In this document: positions 1 through 13,101 of the stretch, in pieces | Numbering within the stretch: the stretch's first letter is position 1 | How the letters are laid out: each line of letters begins with the position of its first letter | Source: Polychytrium aggregatum | Lineage: Eukaryota > Chytridiomycota > Chytridiomycetes > Polychytriales | Length of the DNA: 64,000 nucleotides | NCBI RefSeq assembly: GCF_025602895.1 | Contig: NW_026516324.1 | Span: 1-64,000, forward strand | Direction: 5' to 3' | Position numbers and translations under genes: made by a program | Notes under the pieces: generated by a model | The model's input: only the letters and a program-made list of their open reading frames with translations | Told to the model about the DNA's origin: nothing | Database searches by the model: none

Positions 1-480
1 CATCGTGGGTGCGAACCTCAGGCAGGGCTCCCAGATCGGGATGAAAAGCGTATTTGCGAAACAGAGGATCAGAGCACACCTGCCACTGCCTCTCCGGGTT
101 TGTCCCCGCCTCCTGCTCAGACATAACGGCGCTTCCGCCACTCAGCACAATGGCTCGGGCCGACGTCGCAAGGACGTGCTGGTGATTGGGGCTTCATGTG
201 ACTTGGGCGATTGGCACTGCCAGGCAAGCGCTCGACAGGATGATTGACCAAGGCCGAGTGCGATGCGCAAGGTGGAGGCGGCGAGGACCAATTTCGTGCG
301 CATCCTGCATCCCGCACATCTTTTGCATCCATCCATTTTCCGGCATCCGCCAGCCAGCGATACCAGCATCTCCAGATTGGCCGGTCTTGTCGCTTTGGAG
401 GGCTCTGTTCTGCGCCATTCCATCAACGCACACACATCGAGCCAGCAACACAGTATACTCTTACTTCTACCACACACACC
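1..480. other. Upstream region of the ODAD3 gene, no gene seen
   Basis: This stretch contains only short open frames on both strands with no recognisable protein. It lies immediately upstream of the first ODAD3 methionine and presumably holds its promoter and 5' leader. No clear TATA box is visible. Confidence 0.5.
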
Positions 481-3478
481 ATGAGGCAACTGGACAAGGC
501 AAATGCAGTCGATGAGGAGCTACACGACCTCAAGCTGCGGTTTGAGCTGCTAGGTTCGAGACACTGCTGCACTTTCGTCTCCGTGGCTGCCGCCGTCTCG
601 TCGGCTACCAAGTAACCCACGCACTTGACTGCTCCCGCTCGTGCTGACGGCTTCCCACGCCCTGCCTGCCTGCCTGCTCACTTGTTCCGAATCGGCTGGC
701 GCAGAGGGTGACAGAAAGGCGTACTATGAAACCAGCCAGTGGGCCATTCGGCAGAACAAGGAGGAGATCAGCACCATGCGGATGCAGAACCGCGAGCTCT
801 GTGATGCCATAGCGAAGCTGAAGAAGGTCAGTTCCTCCGAGCCGCAGAGATGTATATCCGCGCGCCGACCGCTCGGCTCGACACCGCACCCCCCCCGCAG
901 CGAGAGGGTTCCACATTCCGTACTGCACGTCCCCACATGCAGCACCATATTTCACATTTCACATTTCGCATTTCACATGCCACGGCCGCTCCGTTGTTTC
1001 TGACATACCACTGGCGCTCCAGAATGAAATCGAAAACAACTGCAATCGACTAACAATGACGGAACTAGAAAAGTTTGACCACCGAATATGCGAAATCCAT
1101 AAAAAATACGACGAGCTGCAGGCCGAGGCCAGGATGAAGGAGGAGCGTCTGCGGGAAATGCGGGACCAGATGGCCGACCTGCGTCGAGAGGCTGAGATCG
1201 TCAAGTCCAATCTGAGAGACTCGCCGCAGGCAAAGGTGCGGTTGATTGATGAACTTGGTCGTTGGTCATCGACGATGCAGTCGCTATGGAGCGGCGACAA
1301 GTGGATAACGATGATTGATGTCCCGCAGGAGATTCGCATGCTCGAGAACCGCTTGGACAAAGCCATGATCAAATACAACGAAGCACAGTCGATCCGCAAG
1401 ACATACGAGCAGATCGTCAAGCGACTGCAGGACGAGCGCCTCACCTTTGATAATCAGCTCGCCAACTTTGAAAAGCTGCTCAAGGCCAAGAAGCAGGACG
1501 CCTTTGAGCTCGAGATGATGTCGCGCGATGCCAATCATGCAAAGGAGGTCGCCAAGGCAAGTTGTCGACCGGCTTGACGGGAGAGACTGATGAAACAGCA
1601 CTCGGTCATGCGAGCTGGGTGCTCCGCCGACCGAAACGCCAGGAGGCACCGTTTGGATCGGTGCAGCAATCGCGCTTGCGACACCGATGCATTGTGGCTA
1701 GTGATGCCGCAATGTCATGAGCGCACGGTGTTGGAACTGAAGAGACGGTTTTAATCGGGTTTGATTTGATACTCTCCAGGCCGAGCTTGCTCGATTCGAA
1801 CAGCAGATCGGCGAGGAGAGGAAGCAGCGCGAGAAGGAGCTCCAGTCTCGGCGTGAGCTGGTGAAGCAAAAGCTGGAAGTGAACGACAAACTGGATCGCA
1901 AGGTAAGATGCTGCAGCCACATGGAAGGGGTGAATGAGGATGTGCCGAGCAGGCAAAGACTCGCCCACATGGGCGCCGACGCGGCCCCAGAAGACCTAAT
2001 GTACAGCACGCCGAATTGATATGCGATTTGCACGGGAGACTTACACTCACAATGCGCACCGAAAGGCGTTCCTCATAGACGAGCCAACCGATCTCGGCAA
2101 CAACGCAGACTCGTCCAAGGACCAGTACGACGAGGTCAAAGAACGCAAGCTCACAGAGTACGAGGAGACGATGCGGCTGATCAAAGAGGCGACCGGCGTC
2201 TCGGACATCAACGAGGTGATTGCAAAGTTCCAATCCCAAGGCGACACCAACAAGCACCTGACCCAGCTGAGGATGAGCAAAGAAGGCCGCATCGAGGAGC
2301 TCAGAGTCAAGAAGCAGCAGGTGCTCGGAGAGTTTGAGGAACTAAAGTACTCTGGCGAGGCCAAGCATGCCCACGCCAAGCACCTCATCAAGGAGTTTGA
2401 GGACCACCTGCGAGAAGCGCAAGAGCGGTGCGCAGATGCAAAGTCAAAGTACGAGCGCGTGGCAAAGCTGCTCAACAACACAAAGTCCGGCATCCAGCAT
2501 CTCTTTGACAAGCTGGATGTCATTGCAAAGGTATGAGCCGAGATGAGCCGGCGAGGGCTTTCCACCGGCGCCCGATTGCATGATGCGCTGTGAGCAGACT
2601 CGCTGGGTTGGCGCATACTCCAGCAATCGGTACCTTGGATTGATGCTGGCTCGATTGTCTACAGGTCGAAAAGTCAGAGAAGATCCCAATGTCAGACGAA
2701 ACCGTGGGCACGATTCTGGAGGCGTGCATTCAAAAACTGGAGACACTCGCCACAGGCATGCAGGACAAGGAGCTACCCGAGGTATGGAGGGCCAGGACCA
2801 CTGGTTGATGTTTTGTTGGTAGCGGCATGGCACATTGCTTCAGCTCATGGCGGATAGGTTCGCGAACGCAGTAGTCGATGGTGACGGAGGGTTCTGGCAC
2901 AAGAGTTTGGCAGAGTGCGGCCAAGTGTGCATGGCTTGTGATGGCGACGCTGACTGAACCGAATGAAACTCGACAAAGCCTGCAACTACGCCGCCGGCAC
3001 AACAACAGCCCGGAGAGGTTATCAGCATCCTGCAGGTCAACCAGTCGACCTTGCCAGTGTACAACACCCGAGTCAAGATGCGTCCGGTGGAGTTCGAAGA
3101 GGAGGTTGCCGAAGGTACGGTGGAGCATTCGCGATCGGATGTGTCTGGGTGGACTGCAACGCAATCCAGTGCGACAGAATACCTGTTGCACTCGATTGTA
3201 GACAATGGGACTGGAACCATGTTCGACGAGCAAGACATACATTGGTGTTTCGTCGATACAAGGAGACATCAGCTGAAATGTGGTTGTCCCTCTCGCCGCA
3301 CGCTGACTGGTTGTGTGTTACCACCATCCCAGACGAAGAGAACGACGACGAGTACGGCGAGGTTCCAGACCGCGAGGCCATCAAGAAGCACACCACACAG
3401 ATGCTGAACGCCAGACTGAAGACCAAGCAGGCCAAGAAAGTCAAGAAGAAGAAGAGTTCGTCAAAAGACGACGAGTAG
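481..3478 (+). CDS. ODAD3: ODAD3/CCDC151-like outer dynein arm docking complex protein (multi-exon)
   Basis: Coiled-coil protein that in animals anchors outer dynein arms to the ciliary doublet microtubules and is required for their assembly. The first exon starts at ATG 481 and is joined, through an intron ending near 705, to an exon reading GDRKAYYETSQW, a hallmark stretch of the CCDC151 family. Further exons (about 1024-1234, 1330-1556, 1780-1901, 2066-2530, 2665-2781, 3035-3115, 3331-3478) encode almost continuous heptad-rich helix. The C-terminus has the family YNTR motif (YNTRVKMRPVEFEEEV), then an acidic patch, then a lysine-rich tail ending at the TAG at 3476. The intron at 1557-1779 appears to use a GC donor. 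The next gene downstream, on the same strand, is also axonemal (CCDC146). What is seen is the sequence resemblance and coiled coil; the dynein docking role is transferred from the family. Exon limits are by eye. Confidence 0.87.
1557..1779 (+). other. GC-AG intron in ODAD3
   Basis: The exon must end with the Val-Ala-Lys codons at 1556 and resume at Ala-Glu-Leu at 1780 to keep the coiled-coil frame. The donor at that point is AAG|GCAAGT, the standard GC-AG consensus, and the acceptor is CTCTCCAG. Using the nearest GT (two bases on) would break the frame. Confidence 0.65.
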
Positions 3479-4054
3479 CGACAAGGATGGGCTGGGTGCG
3501 GAGGCTGGGAATCGACGACCGACAACGGCCTCCTCTTGAGGCATGTCGCATCCTGACTGGTGCTGTTGTGGGGCAACACGGCATATCAAGGGTTCTGGCT
3601 GTGTTGGTTGTACTCTTGAAGAAGCCTTGATTGCAATACATGGATATGCATCTTTTGGATTCGGACGGGTTCAATTGCCGCTTTGCACGGGTTGGCGTGT
3701 AGTGCGCCTGCCGATGATGCATGGCCGATCACGTCTGCTCGCAGGCACAACCAGGGCCATGCGCACGCACGCATGCCAATCACAGCCCAAGCCTTTATCC
3801 TTGGGAATGTGTGTCATTCCGCTGTTCTTTGGAGGAAGCATCCGTCCTGCGCGCAAGCAAGCTGTCCACGCAAAGGGTTGAATCGACGCGAAATCGACCG
3901 CAGATATGGCAGGTCTATGTCATGCCAAGTTCCAGGCACTCAGCCAGAGGGCGGGTCAAGCGAGTTCTGGCGAATGTCCACTGCCGAACCAGCGCCTCGA
4001 CTGATCATGCACATTCCCACGCTCTTTTATCCGGGCACCGGACCGCATAGACAG

Positions 4055-7000
4055 AAACAAACCAGATACGCGCGAGACCGAGGAGCCCAATATCCTGAAT
4101 GAAGAGGACCAGGATAGTTTCTACACCGGCGGGCTCTTCAATCTCGAAATCTCGCCGGCATGGAAGTGCATCGAGGGGCTGCGTGGAAAGAAAGACATTT
4201 CCGACACCAAGTACGGAGGCTACTGCCGTGTTTTGCATTCCAGGGTCGAGTGCGCGATGGGCAGCCCTCGATCCATGCTTGGTCGGTAACAAATATGCAT
4301 TTCCCGTGGACAGAATCCTGGACCTCCAGGACAAGCTCCGGGAGCTGCACAAATTCCAGCTGTCCGAGGTGGACTTTGAAAAGCTCCTGCTGAAGAAGGT
4401 CAAGCAGCTGACCCAGGAGGTGTCGAACCAGCGCATGGAGATGGATCGCACGCACTCGAAGCAGTTTGCCAACAACTCACAAATCGGTGACCTAAAGCGC
4501 GAGCTTTTGAAGGTTCGTCCTTGAGTCTCGTGTGAACAATTCCGGGACAGCGGAGATGCGAGCTGCACGTCAAGCGAAGGATTTCACTCGGCGGTGCTCA
4601 ATGGAGCCTATGGCGCTCTCCAAGGGATGATGTGCTCATGTTGGCGGCCCGCCTCCTTCCTGTCCATACCCAGGTGCAAAATGAAGTCAACCTGGCAGCG
4701 GAACGCGAGAAGAAGCTCCGAAAGGACATTGACGACGCCAGGACACAGAAAGATGAGCTTGAGGCCGATATCGAGGAGATCCGGCGACACAAGGCCGACA
4801 TGCTGGAGCCGCAGTTGATTGCTTCAACCAAAGAACTCAAGCTGGATGTTGTGCAACGGCGGCATCAAGTTGAGAATCTGCAGAAGGATATGGAGGAGAA
4901 GGATATGACCCTCGAGGCTGTCATCAAGGAGAAGGAGCGACTGGAGGCCGAGACAGAGAAGCACTTTGTTGCGCTGGCCAAGGCGACAGAGATGCCGCAA
5001 AAGATCCTGTAAGCCGAGCAGGGACGTTTGGGAGGAGAAACCGGCATTGCCGCAAACCATGACATAAATGAGGGGGCAGAATCAACGACGTGGACTCACA
5101 GCCAACCTCACTCAGGAAACAGTCCGAGATCCTCCGTGACGCTATCGGGTCGCTGGTGATCGAGAACGTCAAGCAGACAACACTTGCACAGCAGCTGGAG
5201 AAGGAGCTCGAACGACTTCAGAAGAAGAAGAAGGTAACAGTCCTAAGCCGATTCGTGGCTGATGTTGAGCACAATGCCGTCTGGTGTCTGGCCAAGTGTG
5301 TTGGTCGAGATGGAGAGCAGACGCTGCCTCCACCCTCAAAGTCGCCTTGTGGGCTGATTGGCTACGGACTCAGGAACTGGAGGAACACAAGCTCGAGCAA
5401 GTCGCAGACTACGAACAGCGCCGAAACGAAATAGAGGAGATGGAGCGGCAGTGCAACGACATATTCAAGGGGCACGAGATGGCCAAGGATCAGCTATCGT
5501 CCCAACGGGCCGAGAAGGTGCGCCTCGAAATGGCCTTGAAGAAGGTCACCCAGGATGTAAGTTGCTCCTGGTGACTCTGGCACGCAAGCCGCATTGCGTG
5601 AGAATGGTGTCCACCGAGCGATCGAGATATACGGCCGGCACAGTAAAATAACGACACTGTCCTTTCGGATCAGTCCAAGCGAGAGCACGACATGCTTTTG
5701 CGATCAATCCGTGAGAAGGAGACCTACGTGAAGCAGTGCCGTCGACTCATCACCACCATCAACAACATCAAAATGGCGACTCCGACGATCCAGAAGCAGC
5801 ACGAGGATTTTGTCCGGGATCTGGCTTCGCACGAGCGACAGTCCGAGGAGCAGAAGGTGGAGATCACGAAGCTCAAGAAGGAGGTCGATCTGGCCATCTA
5901 TGACTTTCTGAAGCAAGAGCAGCTCGAAAAGGCCGAGGCAGACAAGCTGACGACGCAAATCCTGGACAACCGAAAGCTGGACGAGAAGCTCGACGAGGCC
6001 ATCAAGACAAGCACGGACTTGCAGCGGCAGCTCGAGACGCTGTCGATAGAGCGAGATCTCAAGGTGATTGTCGATGCAGCCGAAAAGATCAAGCATTGCG
6101 CTGCTTGCGAGAATTGCCTGCAACCCAACCAAGGCTATGCTAACCATCGTGGTTCCCCAGGCGCGAGACCTCATTCGAGTGCAAAACAAGCACAGGACCA
6201 TCAAAGAGGATCTGAACTTGAAAGAAATCGCCATTCTGGATGCCTCGAAGCGCTGCCAAGAGTCGTTGACGAGGCTGAAGGACTTTGCCGCCCTCTACGA
6301 AGTTGTGAAGAACGAGCGGAACAAATACGTAAGTGCATGCGACTGGGTGGGAAGGCGATGGCTTGAGCCGACCAAAGCTGTGGAAAATGCATACTCCCTT
6401 GGCAGAGTTGTCTGTCATTGACAGCGTTCATGTGCGTTCATGTGGCCAAACTGATTCAGCGCTAATTCAGAGCCATGCATCTGGAAACCTTCCCACACCG
6501 CCGTTGTCACTGTGCGAATCCAGCTGAATCTGACCCAGGCAACGATGCAGCGCGCTGCCGAGATGAAAGAAAAGATCAAGATCCTGTCCAACGAAATCGA
6601 GATTCTTCGACACGAGATTGTCCGGAAGGATCGCGAGCTGACTGTGGGTGCCGTGTCGTAGTCGCATTAGGCATCGACACCGATTTGATGGAGCACGGTG
6701 CGGGCTTTGAGCCCAAACATGGACAGTCATCTCTGGTGCAGGGCATGCTGATCCGGTGCTGATATTGTCGGCGACTGTTCCGGTATTCGATGGTGAATTG
6801 GACACAGAAAAAAATGCAAGAGAACACGGCGGCATATTCGCTGAGAGACACGGCGAAGAACGAGGCCAACAAGAGCCTGGCGCTGTACCGCGAGCGAAGA
6901 GGTATGGTCTGGCGTCTGCCGTGGGAACACCAACATGAAGTCTGCTGAGCTCGCTGCGGCCACATCGGATGCTGAGGCCGTTTTGGTCCACTTTCCGCTT

Positions 7001-8746
7001 TTGGCTCACTGTGAACCAACCATGTACCGAATCCGCTCGATGGAATCATCCAGACCAGATTAACCAGCACCTTTCCAAGATCGAGACTCTCAACTCGCTC
7101 ATCAACTCGGCCGAAGAGGACATGTTCCAGCTCAAGCTGCGGTACGAGGCTGCCGTCAAGGAGCGCAACGCCGTCGGCATTCATCTCCTGGACCTCAATG
7201 ATGAGCTGTGTATTCTGTACGAGCGACTCAACATGCAGGAATCGATCCAGATCAAGGGCGAGCAGTCCCTGACGGAGCTGGAGGACGAAATCCGCAAGCT
7301 CGACATCATAAAGCAAGAGGTTTACCGCAAGGTCGAGCTACTCAAGCGACGAGTCCCGCTCGTGGACGAGTTCGACAAGGAGGTGGAGAGGCTCCAGACG
7401 GAGCTTAACAGCGTCCGGGAAACCGTTGCCAAGCTCAGCGCTCAGATCGAGAGCCCCGACGATCCCAACCGATGCCGGGATCTAGGCGGAGCGGATCCGA
7501 GCCAGAAGGAGCTTCTGTCACGAATCAAGCACCTGGAGGAGCGGCTTGCTGAAAAGGAGGTAGTTGGAGCTGGCATGTCCGAATTCCGGGCCAGAGCTGG
7601 CATGTCCGAATTCCGGGCCAGAGCTGGCATGTTCGAGTTTCAAGGCTGTGACATGCAGCCGAGTGGATGACGCCCATCGCGTGATCGTGGCGGACCTGGG
7701 TGCTGACCGATGTGCATTTGGTTTCCGCCAGGAACGTATCCTCGAGAAGGACCTGATCCTCGAGGAGGTCTCGACTTTGACGAATCGACTACAGCAACAG
7801 ACGCAGGACGGACGCAGCGACTCCAACCAAATGTCACTGAAGCTCAACGAGTTGACCAAGAAGATCAAGAACGTCACCAAATCGATGATGGCGCGTGTGT
7901 CCGAGCTGTCCATGTACCAGGGCATGGCGATGAATCTGTATCAGGAGAAGAATGAGAAGGTATGGAGTTGTGCAGATGGCACGAGGGGGGTAAGAGATGG
8001 TGATGAACCATTGTGGCGGCAATGATGGTTATGGCGGTTGCGGGACATGACATCCGAGGGAATATTCTGTCCTGTTGCCTTGCCGTCATGCCGAGATCGC
8101 ATCCACGCAAACGATAGTCACTCAATCAGCTTGTGGATCTCCCGTCCCCGCGGTATAACCACAGGCAGCCCTTCTTGCCGAAGTCCAGGCTCGATTCGAG
8201 CGCGGACAAGTACCCTCGGAGGAGATCGAGAAGGAGTTCATCCGCATCGAACGAGACCGGCTGCGCCGCGAGAAGGAGCTGCAGGCCAAGATCCAAAGAC
8301 CGTACAAAGAGGGTGGATTCGTGGCGATGTAAGTGCTTGCCGAGACAAGAGTCGGCGGCGACTGCAGAATACGACTGAGCAGCAGCAATAGAGTGGAGTG
8401 GAAGATGGTGTTGCGGAGGCAGAACATGCCATGTCGTCCCAGCTGCCGAGTTGAATTCCGCTTTCGATGGTTGTGCTTCAGCGCCCTTGGCCTCTCATTA
8501 CTCACCCTGGCTCGCACTTTTGCCTCACGAACCGCATGCCACAGCGAGGACGATCAGTTCTTTGTCTACAATGGCATCCGAACCACGGCCGAGCCTCGGC
8601 CAAACGCATATGTCCCCGACAGCTCCGGTGTTGGCGAGCTCCCGATTCCCAAGCCGTATGGCGCTCATGCGCCCTACAAGCCCTCCGAGTCCGGCGCTCA
8701 GATTCGGCACTTCAAGAAACCCACGATCAAGCCGGTGGAGGTGTAG
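4055..8746 (+). CDS. CCDC146: CCDC146-like axonemal/centriolar coiled-coil protein (multi-exon; 5' end unresolved)
   Basis: Long coiled-coil protein of the CCDC146 (Chlamydomonas MBO2) family, associated with flagellar and centriolar microtubules and needed for normal motility. The first supported exon (to 4210) reads NLEISPAWKCIEGL, resembling the family N-terminal segment before the coiled coil. Exons then follow at about 4314-4512, 4671-5008, 5072-5232, 5372-5556, 5674-6062, 6161-6328, 6525-6640, 6800-6900, 7058-7560, 7732-7959, 8165-8330 and 8543-8746. The extreme C-terminus is diagnostic: RPNAYVPD, then LPIPKPYGAHAPYKPSE and a KPTIKPVEV end, closely matching animal CCDC146. The true start codon is upstream of 4055 and probably lies in a short exon between about 3880 and 4050; ATGs at 3906 and 3917 are candidates but neither joins cleanly. 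It follows ODAD3 on the same strand with a gap under 600 bp. Confidence 0.82.
7568..7648 (+). repeat. 27-bp tandem repeat in a CCDC146 intron
   Basis: Two exact and one diverged copy of a 27-base unit containing GGCATGTCCGAATTCCGGGC lie between two coding exons. The repeat frame stays open but then runs into unrelated sequence, and the exon on either side joins without it, so it is taken as intronic. Confidence 0.7.
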
Positions 8747-9132
8747 CGGAGGGGGACGAGAGCGCAGGATCAAGACACTCATGTGCATGGCACGCATGGA
8801 TATGTTGCACGCAGTCCACAGATTCTGATGGACGGATGCCCTTGTGCAAGCACATTTGTGGTCTTGAGACCGTCATCGCGATAGATAGAGACAGACAATA
8901 TGAACGGAGGACTCGACTTATCGAATCGATGATGTTTACTGAAGAAAAAAGCGAACAGGGGGGGGGGCAAGTGGCAAGAATATGAACATCAGAGGCCATC
9001 GGAGCCTCAGAGGTGGATCGGGCGAACTGTCAGAGCGCATGTGCTGCATTCCACGGCATCGCTACGGGCCGGCGGTTGTGGCCCAGTGTTGCATGCGGTG
9101 TTCTCTTGTCCTGGCAATGGCGACGGATGCTT

Positions 9133-12100
9133 CTAACGGCGTCCAGGGGGAACGTACTTGCCGGGGGTGTTGGCGGGCTTGGGCGAGTCCGAGCTGCGGG
9201 CAGGGTCCCTAGCAGGGCCACGGGGACCATCGCGAGGACCATCGCGGGGGCCATCGCGGGGGCCATCACGAGGACCATCGCGGGGGCCATCGCGGGGACC
9301 GTCTCGGAGGCTCGAGAACCGATCATCACCGCGAGGAAGGGGGTTGTTTCGACGGAGAGGCTGTGTAGAGCGACGCCAAGTGTCTGGCTCAGCAGGTGAG
9401 TCGGCCGCAGCGACAACAGGGCGACGGCCAGGGGCCGCAGGAGCGGCGGACCGTGCACCAAATCGGCTGCTGGGAGGCTCGGCGCCGCGAGAGGCCAGCT
9501 TCTCCTCCATGGCACGCTCGCGCTCCAATTGGCGCAGGCGCTGCTCCTCCAGTTTCCTATTGAGCAAGGCGGAACAGGATCCAAGGGTGAGTAAAGCGAG
9601 TCGAGCGGACCAGCATCATCCTTGCGGATATGGGATGGCTGGGGGCTGCTGGGACAAGCAATCAAAGTGCCACACATGCAGGAGAATCACCGATCGACCC
9701 ACCTTTCGCGCTCGGCCTCCTCGGCAGCAGCAGCTTCCCGGAGAGCCTGCTCTTCCGCCTCTCGTTGGGCAAGCTCCTCGGCAGCACGACGCTCCTCTTC
9801 CTCGTGGATACGGCGCTCTTCTTCCTCGCGCTCGCGCTGCTGACGCTCAGCCTCGCGTTCAGCCAGAACCTGCTCTCGTCGGGCCTCCTTCTCGAGCGCG
9901 ATCTTGGCATCGGCTTCGGCCTTGGCGGCAGAGTATTCCTTCTCGCGGACAGAGTCGATGCGTTGGCGGAAGACGTTGTAGTCGTCGAACATACGGAGCA
10001 AGCGGTCGCGCTTCTTGAGATCGGACTCGTGCTGGGATCGGGCAATGTCGAGCTGGGCCTTCGTCAGGGCATTGTGGATGGCGCGATCGGTCTTCTTCTG
10101 GTGCTCGTAGTCCTTTTCGAGCAGAGGGATCTCCTCCTTACGGAAGGCACGCTCGAGATGATCAAGATGCTTGAAGGTGGACTTGAGCTTGGTGTTGAGC
10201 TCCTTCTTCTCTTGCTCGAGCTTCTGGATCTGCAGGCGCAGCAGCTCCGAGGTGTCCATTTCGTCGACCTGCAGCGTGGTTGAGGATTAGGGAGGGAACG
10301 GTCGGCAAAAACCCATGCAAAATATATGCGGCCAAACCCATGATAACACGCAGCAAGAAGATATTAGGAGAACACTCACATCCTCGGTCTTGAGGCCCTT
10401 GGTCTCGCCAAGAATCTTCTTCTTGAGCTCGGCGTTGGCAGCATCCTCCATGGCCTTCTTGGTCTCGGCCAAGCGCTTCTCTTCGCGGATGCGGACGTCC
10501 TCTTCCATCTTGATGCGGGCAATCTCCTGCTCCTTCTGGATGCGCTGCTGGCGCTCGAGCTGGAGCTGACGCTCGCGACGGGCAACGGCCTGCTCGCGCT
10601 TCTCCTTCTTCTTCTCGATGATAAGGCGGCGCTGGACAGTGAGGTTGTGCTCCTGCTCCATGCTCTGGAGGGCAGTGACGACGGCCTGCTGGCGCTCCTG
10701 CTTCAGGCCCTCCTGGCGCTCGGGATCGATGAGGGCGACCGAGGTCTGCAGACCCTGCGAGAGGCGAGTGAGCTGGTAGCGCATCTGCTCCGAGGGCAGG
10801 GACTGATTTGACGCAGTCGATTGGGGAGACAGCACAGATGAACGAGCGCGAGGGTATTAGCATCGTTTCGTCAGCTTCAAAGGATCGCGGAAGCCGTGCA
10901 GAGACAGCGAGACACGATGCAGATTGCAGATTGCAGATTGCCATTGAAGCCACAGAATGGAGGCATACCTGGAGGCGCGGACCGGCCGAAGCAGCACCCT
11001 TCTTGGAAGCAAACAGATCGGTTTCGAAGGTGAGCGTCTGGGTCTGATGGTTGAGACGGATCGAGAGCTCGCCGTTCTTGCAGCCGTTGACGATGAACTT
11101 TTCGATGGTGTGCGAGTCAAGGCTGTAAGGAGCGGGGAAGTCGACGAGCTTGACGAGCGACTTGATCTCCATGGTGGTGTAAACCTGCGAGAGCTGCTGC
11201 AGCAGGCGGGTGAGGATGACCTGGTGGAGGGGCTTGATGTACTTGGTCAGCTCCTCGTTCTTGGCCAGGAAGGCCATGATCGGCTGGATCTTCTTGCAGA
11301 TCGACAGAGGGTGGAACTGGACCTCGAGGATGTTGTGGAGCTCGCGGAGCTCGGGGCGGACTCGAGAGAGCACGTTCTTGCCGAGCTGGGTTGGCGGACG
11401 TTGGTGCGGTGAGGCAAAGTGAAGGGCCGGTGTCAGACAAAGGCGGGAGATGGGTCAGGAACAAACCAAGTGCTGCGTGGCAGGGAGGGAGAGGCGCTCT
11501 TACCGCTTCCTTCAGCAGGCTCTCTCGGCTGGGGGCACGGGTGACGCGGAGCAGGTTGGTCAGACGCTGGGCCTTGGACTTGTTCTCGTCATCGGCTCCG
11601 CCAAGAGGGTGTGCGGTGGAGATGATGGGGACAGCCAGGGCAGAGAGCAGCACAAGGGAGGCCATGCGGGTGTGCTCCTCCTCGGGCAGGTTCTTGTTCT
11701 GGCGGACGACAGAATAGTACTTGTTCCAGGCAGCAGCGTGGAACAAAAAGTTCTCGCCAACGACAAAGATGCGAGCAAGCTTCTCGTAAAAGTTGGCCAT
11801 CATGAAGGTCTTGGGGGGCTTGGTGGACATGGCGAGGAGGTTGTGGATGTCCTCGACAGACCGGAAGGCCTCTTGCCAGAGCTCCAGGTCGGCGGCGGCG
11901 TTGAGCTGGACGAAGCGGGTGTCGAGGTGGCGCTGGAGGGTGTCGGGGTCGTTCAGGTTGATGGAGTGGCTCTGGTGAGCATACTTGGCGGCGGTAGCCA
12001 GGTGCTGGCGCAGCAGCTCGCACAGACGGCGGAACTCGGTCTTGCGAGAATACTTGAGACAGAACTCGAAGGCCTGGTTGGAGACGAACTGGTAGAGGAC

Positions 12101-13101
12101 TTCCAGGCGCGGGTTGTTGCGCAGAATGTCAAGGGCAGTGCGGTAGCCTTCCCAGAGGAACTTGAGCCAAGGAGTGACGACCTCGCGATCAGTGCGATCC
12201 TTGTTGTCCTCGCCACTGACGGTGCTGAGGATGATGGACTCGGGGGTCTCGGTGGCCTCGAGGTCATCGATGGCGCCCAGGGCGATCTTGTCGGCCTGTT
12301 TCTGGGCCTCGGTGACCTTCTCCTCGGACAGAGCAATGAACTTTTTGATGACCGTCTGTAGAAGAAGAGACGGCGTGATGGTCGAGAGTCAGGAGTTGAG
12401 GCCAAAACACAGCCTCCAGTCGCGATCAAGCACCCCGGGATGCATGCTGCCGGAATAAAGTAATAGGACATGTCTCCAAAGCAGCCGCTGGATGAAGCGA
12501 GCTGTTCCGCTCGCCCAAAGGACAGCCGAAAAGCGAGATCAAAAGACATGCCATATCGGCGGCCGGATCGGTGGCGGACTCACATCGATGGTGGTGACGG
12601 TGTTGTTCTGCGAGATGTTCTTGTACTGGTGCAAACACTCTCGGGCGACCTTGCCCTTGCGCAGGAGCACACAGAGATCGACAAACTTGAGCATGATGGG
12701 CTCAAGCAGGCTCAAGGCAGTGTTTCGGGCACGCTTGGACATGATGAACTCGTGGAGAAGCTGGAGGGCAGCGGCATTCTGGCCAACAGCGACCAGCTCT
12801 GAGGCATTGCGGTGCAAAGGGGGACAAGGGGAACCGATAATCAGCCAACAGAACAAGCGAGGGCGGAGACAGCGAGTCCGGCGGCAATGAACCGGCGAGG
12901 TACATCACATATCCCACAGGCCCAGATGACACTGAACAAGTCGATCAGCAGTCCGCGCTCGCTGCGGGTCCAAGATCGGGCGAGTTGCGTATCCCATCGA
13001 GTAGGAAAAGCATGGTGCCTGTGCAGCAGAGGCACGATCGGGAATCATGTACCTTCGGCTCTCTTGAGAGCATTTTCGGGGCGGTAGTAGGACTGAACCA
13101 T
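9133..13101 (-). CDS. EIF3A: Eukaryotic translation initiation factor 3 subunit A (multi-exon)
   Basis: Largest subunit and scaffold of eIF3, which bridges the 40S ribosome, mRNA and other initiation factors (TIF32/RPG1 in yeast). The start at 13101 gives [15 protein letters not shown], matching the family N-terminus. The next exons encode the helical repeat region, with [20 protein letters not shown] and [18 protein letters not shown] domain follows (about 11360-10985), including [17 protein letters not shown]. The C-terminal half is a long charged helix rich in Glu, Arg and Lys (about 10835-9690). The final exon (9567-9133) has seven consecutive DGPR tetrapeptides before a GKYVPPGRR end. 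These short repeats parallel the DDRGPRR-type repeats of animal eIF3a. Introns interrupt at about 13050-12805, 12592-12362, 11505-11390, 10975-10805, 10378-10270 and 9705-9560. It is convergent with CCDC146. Confidence 0.95.
9219..9307 (-). repeat. 12-bp coding repeat encoding DGPR units of eIF3a
   Basis: A 12-base unit (on the plus strand about CCATCGCGGGGG with variants) is repeated about seven times. It translates on the minus strand as DGPR tetrapeptides in the eIF3a tail. Confidence 0.85.

Noticed and set aside
7564-7670. Coding extension of CCDC146 through the 27-bp repeat
   Set aside because: The preceding exon has a good donor before the repeat and the next exon (from about 7732) joins in phase without it.
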